A stretch of 64,000 bases of DNA from Owenia fusiformis. Taxonomy: Eukaryota; Annelida; Polychaeta; Sabellida; Oweniidae. Positions within the stretch are counted from its first letter, which is position 1. The number at the start of each line of letters is the position of its first letter. Positions 48,401 through 60,400 of the stretch are shown in pieces. The stretch is taken from positions 32,418,166 through 32,482,165 of the forward strand of contig CAIIXF020000011.1 in the NCBI GenBank assembly GCA_903813345.2. Reading direction: 5' to 3'. The notes under the pieces are model-generated. The model saw only the letters and a program-made list of their open reading frames with translations, did no database searches and was not told the DNA's origin. Position numbers and translations under genes: made by a program.

Positions 48401-51400
48401 TCAACTGGTCTGTACTACAATATTCACCAATACAAAACACATGATTTTTTACAGAAATTATATTCCCAGAACTGTTAAAATGATTGTACACTACTGTATG
48501 TATATACCACATGGCACTTGTATGTTTATTTTATGTTGATAAATGAACTAAATTGAAAGAAGTTGATTTTGCCACTGTTATGCTCTAAAATTCAATTGTA
48601 AATGCCTTTTTCAGATTGGTCCCACAAATGTACAGTTCATAGAGCGCCGTATCATGTTTGGACAAATCCCTCTGAATCTAACCACTACCAGAACTGCTAT
48701 GTTACATAACACCAGCCAATCACATGCTTTCTTTGAGGTAACAACATTTTACCAGCTGCATAAAGATGGCCCAGAATTTCTATGCACTAGTATTGTAAAA
48801 TCAATAATATTGATGCAACTAAGAGTTGAGATTTTCAGGGATCAAAAGACCAAAGTAAACTTCACATGAACTTCAAAAATGTTAACATGTTGTCAGTTTA
48901 GAAAAATATATAGTTTTTCTCATGTTTATACATATTTTGAGATATATGAAGTACATAATAAACACCATGTTAATTAATATTGTTTCTTTATATTTGTTAA
49001 TATTTAGGTGATAGATCCCAACCCTCTGCCAGGACTATGCATTCTACCTGTACATGGGAGTGTTCCAACTGGTGGATACGCTGAACTGAAGGCCCATCTT
49101 CAACCTGATTCTGTCATCAAGTTTGACACAAGAGTTTCTGTCGCAATTAGGGGCTGGAAGACACTAGAGTTACGCATGGGAGGAACAGTGGAGCCCCCTT
49201 GTGTTGACATTGACGTTTCTACGTTTAATTTGGGTGGCGTTTATTGCGGTTCAAGTTTGTCTACTGAATTCCGCATTGTAAACAAGGTGTGTATGTGTTT
49301 TACATTGGAAGTAATTCATGAAATCTGATCAAAAATCATGCGTGCGATACACGACTACTTATTTTTGATGAGGAATCTCAAAATTGTTCAAATGCAGAAA
49401 TGTTTTCTTTATGTTTTGCACTTACATCTACATCATAAATACATGTTATTCATAATCATGAAAATTCACTTCCTATATTTTGGATAATATTTATGTATTA
49501 AGAGTATGTATTGCCTTGATAATATTCTTAATATGTATATGTTGTATTGTAGACATCAACAAAGGCACGTATTGAGCTAGACCTGACACGCTACTCTGAC
49601 TTCTGTCTTAGCTTCCAGGGCAGAGAAACTCCAGGTATTTATCCGATTTAATACATCTTATCTTTTTAAGATTTCATTAAAATCTTTGATAAATTTATTA
49701 CTTATATCTGTAATATCTATCAATATCTAGTTAAATGTCTCGATGTATTTTTTGAAAACCCTATTATATTCATTGCACAAGTTCGTATTCTATTCTATTT
49801 TGCTACTGCATGTATACTGCATGTTTAAATTTTAAATATTCTTGTTTTAAACAATCTTGAAGAGGGTAAGGCATATTTTACTCATTATTTATAAACTGTA
49901 GGTAGAATTCAAGTTAAAGCTTCATTGAATTTAGAATAGGTGGCAGTGTAAAAACCAGTTTATCCACCAAAGGTGCATGGTGGAGATTGATAGAGGGATA
50001 TTTGTCTGGAATTTATTGATTAAATCTAGATTCCCTTTAGGGATTAAATGAAAAATGAAAATGAAACCCATTTTGCCAAAAATGACCACTTGTTCTTCTT
50101 GTCTTGTCCATGATATTAGCAACTTACAGACAAATAGCCCCACCACATGCTCCAGGGTAAAATATATATAAAATAAGTAAATCCCATATACAATGCTTCA
50201 AAAATAAATAATGCATGTTGTTTATAGTGAGTAGAAATAGCTGTCGACCCAGTGAATAATAATAAAAGTACAACTGCATATGCTTTAGAAATCTTATTTT
50301 TATGCATACATGAAAATAAGATTTTATTTTAACTTACATTTCAGTTTAGAAATTGCTTTATGTTTTTAGAAGTATTTTATCCTCTCAGAATTTTTTAGCG
50401 CTTTATCTTTAACCAGCAGTACAAACTTCAAACTATCGACTTATCTGAAATTACGTCATATCAGCATCTTCAATTCCTTAATCTATTATAAGGTCTCAAA
50501 CTTTTCAAACTCACTAAGTTGTTCAAAACTACAAAAAGATGGCATAGCATATATTTAGTAATAGGAGTGTTTGAGCTTCTAGTTTAAACCAGACATACTT
50601 TTATATACAGTCCCATAGTAGGCATCTCTTTATAGGGACATTGTGAACTATGGAAAATTATGGGGTTTGTCTGTTTATTTCAGAGGACAACACATTCCAG
50701 CTATTAAACCCAGGATCCTACACGCTGACTCTGGATGGTCATGAGGTCGTCCAGACAACCTTGACATTCACACCAACTGAGGTAATAAACAAATATTTCA
50801 TTCTATTCAGGTGCCTTTTAATGTATCTGATCTTTTACAAGTAATATTCCCTGAAACACAAAGGCCTTTTCTAAGTGAATTCTTTACATTCACACCAACT
50901 GAGGTAATAAACAAATATTTCATTCTATTCAGGTGCCTTTTAATGTATCTGATCTTTTACAAGTAATATTCCCTGAAACACAAAGGCCTTTTCTAAGTGA
51001 ATTCTTAACATTCACACCAACTGAGGTAAAACAAATATTTTATTCTATTCAGGTGCCTTTTAATGTATCTGATCTTTTACAAGTAATATTCCCTGAAACA
51101 CAAAGGCCTTTTCTAAGTGAATTCTTTACATTCACACCAACTGAGGTAATAAACAAATATTTCATTCTATTCAGGTGCCTTTTAATGTATCTGATCTTTT
51201 ACAAGTAATATTCCCTGAAACACAAAGGCCTTTTCTAAGTGAATTCTTTACATTCACACCAACTGAGGTAATAAACAAATATTTCATTCTATTCAGGTGC
51301 CTTTTAATGTATCTGATCTTTTACAAGTAATATTCCCTGAAACACAAAGGCCTTTTCTAAGTGAATTCTTAACATTCACACCAACTGAGGTAAAACAAAT

Positions 51401-54400
51401 ATTTCATTCTATTCAGGTGCCTTTTAATGTATCTGATCTTTTACAAGTAATATTCCCTGAAACACAAAGGCCTTTTCTAAGTGAATTCTTTACATTCACA
51501 CCAACTGAGGTAATAAACAAATATTTCATTCTATTCAGGTGCCTTTTAATGTATCTGATCTTTTACAAGTAATATTCCCTGAAACACAAAGGCCTTTTCT
51601 AAGTGAATTCTTAACATTCACACCAACTGAGGTAATAAACAAATATTTCATTCTATTCAGGTGCCTTTTAATGTATCTGATCTTTTACAAGTAATATTCC
51701 CTGAAACACAAAGGCCTTTTCTAAGTGAATTCTTAACATTCACACCAACTGAGGTAAAACAAATATTTCATTCTATTGAGGGGAATTTCTATGTATCTGA
51801 TCTTTTACAAGTAATATTCCCTGAAACACAAAGGCCTTTTCTAAGTGAATTCTTTACATTCACACCAACTGAGGTAATAAACAAATATTTCATTCTATTC
51901 AGGTGCCTTTTAATGTATCTGATCTTTTACAAGTAATATTCCCTGAAACACAAAGGCCTTTTCTAAGTGAATTCTTAACATTCACACCAACTGAGGTAAT
52001 AAACAAATATTTCATTCTATTCAGGTGCCTTTTAATGTATCTGATCTTTTACAAGTAATATTCCCTGAAACACAAAGGCCTTTTCTAAGTGAATTCTTAA
52101 CATTCACACCAACTGAGGTAAAACAAATATTTCATTCTATTGAGGGGAATTTCTATGTATCTGATCTTTTACAAGTAATATTCCCTGAAACACAAAGGCC
52201 TTTTCTAAGTGAATTCTTTACATTCACACCAACTGAGGTAAAACAAATATTTCATTCTATTCAGGTGCCTTTTAATGTATCTGATCTTTTACAAGTAATA
52301 TTCCCTGAAACACAAAGGCCTTTTCTAAGTGAATTCTTTACATTCACACCAACTGAGGTAATAAACAAATATTTCATTCTATTCAGGTGCCTTTTAATGT
52401 ATCTGATCTTTTACAAGTAATATTCCCTGAAACACAAAGGCCTTTTCTAAGTGAATTCTTAACATTCACACCAACTGAGGTAAAACAAATATTTCATTCT
52501 ATTGAGGGGAATTTCTATGTATCTGATCTTTTACAAGTAATATTCCCTGAAACACAAAGGCCTTTTCTAAGTGAATTCTTTACATTCACACCAACTGAGG
52601 TAAAACAAATATTTCATTCTATTCAGGTGCCTTTTAATGTATCTGATCTTTTACAAGTAATATTCCCTGAAACACAAAGGCCTTTTCTAAGTGAATTCTT
52701 TACATTCACACCAACTGAGGTAATAAACAAATATTTCATTCTATTCAGGTGCCTTTTAATGTATCTGATCTTTTACAAGTAATATTCCCTGAAACACAAA
52801 GGCCTTTTCTAAGTGAATTCTTAACATTCACACCAACTGAGGTAATAAACAAATATTTCATTCTATTCAGGTGCCTTTTAATGTATCTGATCTTTTACAA
52901 GTAATATTCCCTGAAACACAAAGGCCTTTTCTAAGTGAATTCTTAACATTCACACCAAATGAGGTAAAACAAATATTTCATTCTATTGAGGGGAATTTCT
53001 ATGTATCTGATCTTTTACAAGTAATATTCCCTGAAACACAAAGGCTTTTTCTAAGTGAATTCTTTACATTCACACCAACTGAGGTAAAACAAATATTTCA
53101 TTCTATTCAGGTGCCTTTTAATGTATCTGATCTTTTACAAGTAATATTCCCTGAAACACAAAGGCCTTTTCTAAGTGAATTCTTTACATTCACACCAACT
53201 GAGGTAAAACAAATATTTCATTCTATTCAGGTGCCTTTTAATGTATCTGATCTTTTACAAGTAATATTCCCTGAAACACAAAGGCCTTTTCTAAGTGAAT
53301 TCTTTACATTCACACCAACTGAGGTAATAAACAAATATTTCATTCTATTCAGGTGCCTTTTAATGTATCTGATCTTTTACAAGTAATATTCCCTGAAACA
53401 CAAAGGCCTTTTCTAAGTGAATTCTTAACATTCACACCAACTGAGGTAAAACAAATATTTCATTCTATTGAGGGGAATTTCTATGTATCTGATCTTTTAC
53501 AAGTAATATTCCCTGAAACACAAAGGCCTTTTCTAAGTGAATTCTTTACATTCACACCAACTGAGGTAAAACAAATATTTCATTCTATTCAGGTGCCTTT
53601 TAATGTATCTGATCTTTTACAAGTAATATTCCCTGAAACACAAAGGCCTTTTCTAAGTGAATTCTTAACATTCACACCAACTGAGGTAAAACAAATATTT
53701 CATTCTATTCAGGTGCCTTTTAATGTATCTGATCTTTTACAAGTAATATTCCCTGAAACACAAAGGCCTTTTCTAAGTGAATTCTTAACATTCACACCAA
53801 CTGAGGTAAAACAAATATTTCATTCTATTGAGGGGAATTTCTATGTATCTGATCTTTTACAAGTAATATTCCCTGAAACACAAAGGCCTTTTCTAAGTGA
53901 ATTCTTTACATTCACACCAACTGAGGTAATAAACAAATATTTCATTCTATTCAGGTGCCTTTTAATGTATCTGATCTTTTACAAGTAATATTCCCTGAAA
54001 CACAAAGGCCTTTTCTAAGTGAATTCTTTACATTCACACCAACTGAGGTAATAAACAAATATTTCATTCTATTCAGGTGCCTTTTAATGTATCTGATCTT
54101 TTACAAGTAATATTCCCTGAAACACAAAGGCCTTTTCTAAGTGAATTCTTAACATTCACACCAACTGAGGTAAAACAAATATTTCATTCTATTGAGGGGA
54201 ATTTCTATGTATCTGATCTTTTACAAGTAATATTCCCTGAAACACAAAGGCCTTTTCTAAGTGAATTCTTTACATTCACACCAACTGAGGTAAAACAAAT
54301 ATTTCATTCTATTCAGGTGCCTTTTAATGTATCTGATCTTTTACAAGTAATATTCCCTGAAACACAAAGGCCTTTTCTAAGTGAATTCTTTACATTCACA

Positions 54401-57400
54401 CCAACTGAGGTAATAAACAAATATTTCATTCTATTCAGGTGCCTTTTAATGTATCTGATCTTTTACAAGTAATATTCCCTGAAACACAAAGGCCTTTTCT
54501 AAGTGAATTCTTTACATTCACACCAACTGAGGTAATAAACAAATATTTCATTCTATTGAGGGGAATTTCTATGTATCTGATCTTTTACAAGTAATATTCC
54601 CTGAAACACAAAGGCCTTTTCTAAGTGAATTCTTTACATTCACACCAACTGAGGTAAAACAAATATTTCATTCTATTCAGGTGCCTTTTAATGTATCTGA
54701 TCTTTTACAAGTAATATTCCCTGAAACACAAAGGCCTTTTCTAAGTGAATTCTTTACATTCACACCAACTGAGGTAATAAACAAATATTTCATTCTATTC
54801 AGGTGCCTTTTAATGTATCTGATCTTTTACAAGTAATATTCCCTGAAACACAAAGGCCTTTTCTAAGTGAATTCTTAACATTCACACCAACTGAGGTAAA
54901 ACAAATATTTCATTCTATTGAGGGGAATTTCTATGTATCTGATCTTTTACAAGTAATATTCCCTGAAACACAAAGGCCTTTTCTAAGTGAATTCTTTACA
55001 TTCACACCAACTGAGGTAATAAACAAATATTTCATTCTATTCAGGTGCCTTTTAATGTATTTGATCTTTTACAAGTAATATTCCCTGAAACACAAAGGCC
55101 TTTTCTAAGTGAATTCTTAACATTCACACCAACTGAGGTAATAAACAAATATTTCATTCTATTCAGGTGCCTTTTAATGTATCTGATCTTTTACAAGTAA
55201 TATTCCCTGAAACACAAAGGCCTTTTCTAAGTGAATTCTTTACATTCACACCAACTGAGGTAAAACAAATATTTCATTCTATTCAGGTGCCTTTTAATGT
55301 ATCTGATCTTTTACAAGTAATATTCCCTGAAACACAAAGGCCTTTTCTAAGTGAATTCTTAACATTCACACCAACTGAGGTAAAACAAATATTTCATTCT
55401 ATTCAGGTGCCTTTTAATGTATCTGATCTTTTACAAGTAATATTCCCTGAAACACAAAGGCCTTTTCTAAGTGAATTCTTAACATTCACACCAACTGAGG
55501 TAAAACAAATATTTCATTCTATTGAGGGGAATTTCTATGTATCTGATCTTTTACAAGTAATATTCCCTGAAACACAAAGGCCTTTTCTAAGTGAATTCTT
55601 TACATTCACACCAACTGAGGTAAAACAAATATTTCATTCTATTCAGGTGCCTTTTAATGTATCTGATCTTTTACAAGTAATATTCCCTGAAACACAAAGG
55701 CCTTTTCTAAGTGAATTCTTTACATTCACACCAACTGAGGTAAAACAAATATTTCATTCTATTCAGGTGCCTTTTAATGTATCTGATCTTTTACAAGTAA
55801 TATTCCCTGAAACACAAAGGCCTTTTCTAAGTGAATTCTTAACATTCACACCAACTGAGGTAAAACAAATATTTCATTCTATTCAGGTGCCTTTTAATGT
55901 ATCTGATCTTTTACAAGTAATATTCCCTGAAACACAAAGGCCTTTTCTAAGTGAATTCTTAACATTCACACCAACTGAGGTAATAAACAAATATTTCATT
56001 CTATTCAGGTGCCTTTTAATGTATCTGATCTTTTACAAGTTATATTCCCTGAAACACAAAGGCCTTTTCTAAGTGAATTCTTTACATTCACACCAACTGA
56101 GGTAATAAACAAATATTTCATTCTATTCAGGTGCCTTTTAATGTATCTGATCATTTACAAGTAATATTCCCTGAAACACAAAGGCCTTTTCTAAGTGAAT
56201 TCTTAACATTCACACCAACTGAGGTAAAACAAATATTTCATTCTATTGAGGGGAATTTCTATGTATCTGATCTTTTACAAGTAATATTCCCTGAAACACA
56301 AAGGCCTTTTCTAAGTGAATTCTTTACATTCACACCAACTGAGGTAAAACAAATATTTCATTCTATTCAGGTGCCTTTTAATGTATCTGATCTTTTACAA
56401 GTAATATTCCCTGAAACACAAAGGCCTTTTCTAAGTGAATTCTTTACATTCACACCAACTGAGGTAATAAACAAATATTTCATTCTATTCAGGTGCCTTT
56501 TAATGTATCTGATCTTTTACAAGTAATATTCCCTGAAACACAAAGGCCTTTTCTAAGTGAATTCTTTACATTCACACCAACTGAGGTAATAAACAAATAT
56601 TTCATTCTATTCAGGTGCCTTTTAATGTATCTGATCTTTTACAAGTAATATTCCCTGAAACACAAAGGCCTTTTCTAAGTGAATTCTTAACATTCACACC
56701 AACTGAGGTAAAACAAATATTTCATTCTATTCAGGTGCCTTTTAATGTATCTGATCTTTTACAAGTAATATTCCCTGAAACACAAAGGCCTTTTCTAAGT
56801 GAATTCTTTACATTCACACCAACTGAGGTAATAAACAAATATTTCATTCTATTCAGGTGCCTTTTAATGTATCTGATCTTTTACAAGTAATATTCCCTGA
56901 AACACAAAGGCCTTTTCTAAGTGAATTCTTAACATTCACACCAACTGAGGTAAAACAAATATTTCATTCTATTCAGGTGACTTTATATGTATCTGATCTT
57001 TTACAAGTAATATTCCCTGAAACACAAAGGCCTTTTCTAAGTGAATTCTTAACATTCACACCAACTGAGGTAAAACAAATATTTCATTCTATTGAGGGGA
57101 ATTTCTATGTATCTGATCTTTTACAAGTAATATTCCCTAAAACACAAAGGCCTTTTCTAAGTGAATTCTTTACATTCACACCAACTGAGGTAAAACAAAT
57201 ATTTCATTCTATTCAGGTGACTTTATATGTATCTGATCTTTTACAAGTAATATTCCCTGAAACACAAAGGCCTTTTCTAAGTGAATTCTTTACATTCACA
57301 CCAACTGAGGTAATAAACAAATATTTCATTCTATTCAGGTGCCTTTTAATGTATCTGATCTTTTACAAGTAATATTCCCTGAAACACAAAGGCCTTTTCT

Positions 57401-60400
57401 AAGTGAATTCTTAACATTCACACCAACTGAGGTAATAAACAAATATTTCATTCTATTGAGGGGAATTTCTATGTATCTGATCTTTTACAAGTAATATTCC
57501 CTGAAACACAAAGGCCTTTTCTAAGTGAATTCTTAACATTCACACCAACTGAGGTAAAACAAATATTTCATTCTATTCAGGTGCCTTTTAATGTATCTGA
57601 TCTTTTACAAGTAATATTCCCTGAAACACAAAGGCCTTTTCTAAGTGAATTCTTTACATTCACACCAACTGAGGTAATAAACAAATATTTCATTCTATTC
57701 AGGTGCCTTTTAATGTATCTGATCTTTTACAAGTAATATTCCCTGAAACACAAAGGCCTTTTCTAAGTGAATTCTTTACATTCACACCAACTGAGGTAAT
57801 AAACAAATATTTCATTCTATTCAGGTGCCTTTTAATGTATCTGATCTTTTACAAGTAATATTCCCTGAAACACAAAGGCCTTTTCTAAGTGAATTCTTAA
57901 CATTCACACCAACTGAGGTAATAAACAAATATTTCATTCTATTGAGGGGAATTTCTATGTATCTGATCTTTTACAAGTAATATTCCCTGAAACACAAAGG
58001 CCTTTTCTAAGTGAATTCTTAACATTCACACCAACTGAGGTAAAACAAATATTTCATTCTATTCAGGTGCCTTTTAATGTATCTGATCTTTTACAAGTAA
58101 TATTCCCTGAAACACAAAGGCCTTTTCTAAGTGAATTCTTTACATTCACACCAACTGAGGTAATAAACAAATATTTCATTCTATTCAGGTGCCTTTTAAT
58201 GTATCTGATCTTTTACAAGTAATATTCCCTGAAACACAAAGGCCTTTTCTAAGTGAATTCTTTACATTCACACCAACTGAGGTAATAAACAAATATTTCA
58301 TTCTATTCAGGTGCCTTTTAATGTATCTGATCTTTTACAAGTAATATTCCCTGAAACACAAAGGCCTTTTCTAAGTGAATTCTTAACATTCACACCAACT
58401 GAGGTAAAACAAATATTTCATTCTATTGAGGGGAATTTCTATGTATCTGATCTTTTACAAGTAATATTCCCTGAAACACAAAGGCCTTTTCTAAGTGAAT
58501 TCTTTACATTCACACCAACTGAGGTAAAACAAATATTTCATTCTATTCAGGTGCCTTTTAATGTATCTGATCTTTTACAAGTAATATTCCCTGAAACACA
58601 AAGGCCTTTTCTAAGTGAATTCTTAACATTCACACCAACTGAGGTAATAAACAAATATTTCATTCTATTCAGGTGCCTTTTAATGTATCTGATCTTTTAC
58701 AAGTAATATTCCCTGAAACACAAAGGCCTTTTCTAAGTGAATTCTTTACATTCACACCAACTGAGGTAATAAACAAATATTTCATTCTATTCAGGTGCCT
58801 TTTAATGTATCTGATCTTTTACAAGTAATATTCCCTGAAACACAAAGGCCTTTTCTAAGTGAATTCTTAACATTCACACCAACTGAGGTAATAAACAAAT
58901 ATTTCATTCTATTCAGGTGCCTTTTAATGTATCTGATCTTTTACAAGTAATATTCCCTGAAACACAAAGGCCTTTTCTAAGTGAATTCTTTACATTCACA
59001 CCAACTGAGGTAAAACAAATATTTCATTCTATTCAGGTGCCTTTTAATGTATCTGATCTTTTACAAGTAATATTCCCTGAAACACAAAGGCCTTTTCTAA
59101 GTGAATTCTTTACATTCACACCAACTGAGGTAATAAACAAATATTTCATTCTATTCAGGTGCCTTTTAATGTATCTGATCTTTTACAAGTAATATTCCCT
59201 GAAACACAAAGGCCTTTTCTAAGTGAATTCTTTACATTCACACCAACTGAGGTAAAACAAATATTTCATTCTATTCAGGTGCCTTTTAATGTATCTGATC
59301 TTTTACAAGTAATATTCCCTGAAACACAAAGGCCTTTTCTAAGTGAATTCTTAACATTCACACCAACTGAGGTAAAACAAATATTTCATTCTATTCAGGT
59401 GCCTTTTAATGTATCTGATCTTTTACAAGTAATATTCCCTGAAACACAAAGGCCTTTTCTAAGTGAATTCTTAACATTCACACCAACTGAGGTAAAACAA
59501 ATATTTAATTCTATTCAGGTGCCTTTTAATGTATCTGATCTTTTACAAGTAATATTCCCTGAAACACAAAGGCCTTTTCTAAGTGAATTCTTAACATTCA
59601 CACCAACTGAGGTAAAACAAATATTTCATTCTATTGAGGGGAATTTCTATGTATCTGATCTTTTACAAGTAATATTCCCTGAAACACAAAGGCCTTTTCT
59701 AAGTGAATTCTTAACATTCACACCAACTGAGGTAAAACAAATATTTCATTCTATTGAGGGGAATTTCTATGCATCTGATCTTTTACAAGTAATATTCCCT
59801 GAAACACAAAGGCCTTTTCTAAGTGAATTCTTTACATTCACACCAACTGAGGTAATAAACAAATATTTCATTCTATTCAGGTGCCTTTTAATGTATCTGA
59901 TCTTTTACAAGTAATATTCCCTGAAACACAAAGGCCTTTTCTAAGTGAATTCTTTACATTCACACCAACTGAGGTAAAACAAATATTTCATTCTATTCAG
60001 GTGCCTTTTAATGTATCTGATCTTTTACAAGTGAATTTGCTTTATTTGAAAGTGTTTTATGACTAAAATTATTTATGATTGCCAATATCTAAGTTCAATA
60101 CTTATGGTAAATTTTCTTTTTTAGGTGGCATCTTATGATTTTGTGATCCCTGTCACAATTAATCAAATTGGAGCGCCATCTCCTGCTGGAACACCATTCC
60201 CTCCAACACCAGCGCCATCTAACAAGAACACTATAGCCCATATCATTAATCCTCGTCCAATACAGTTCACTGTAGCAACGCCAAGACGACGTGTGGTGGC
60301 AACAGCATTGAGGCAACCACTACAAATGTCTCATCTGAACTTAGATTTCTCTCTCTCACCATTGGCTCATGAAATGCAAGAAACATCCGGATCTGGTCTT

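Noticed and set aside
55167-56072. A 301-codon open frame, and a dozen similar ones, inside the minisatellite
   Set aside because: These are read-through of 93-nt blocks and 27-nt spacers; starts arise from GTG/ATG in the spacer junction and there is no promoter or independent gene signal. Treated as repeat, not as separate genes.
50809-59973. Splicing of each 27- or 29-nt spacer as an intron
   Set aside because: Such introns are known in ciliates but are shorter than any well-supported metazoan intron; exclusion of individual spacers is therefore unlikely, although longer jumps remain possible.
50764-60032. CRISPR-like array
   Set aside because: Units are direct tandem copies without unique spacers, 120-122 bp long, inside an animal intron; there are no cas genes.
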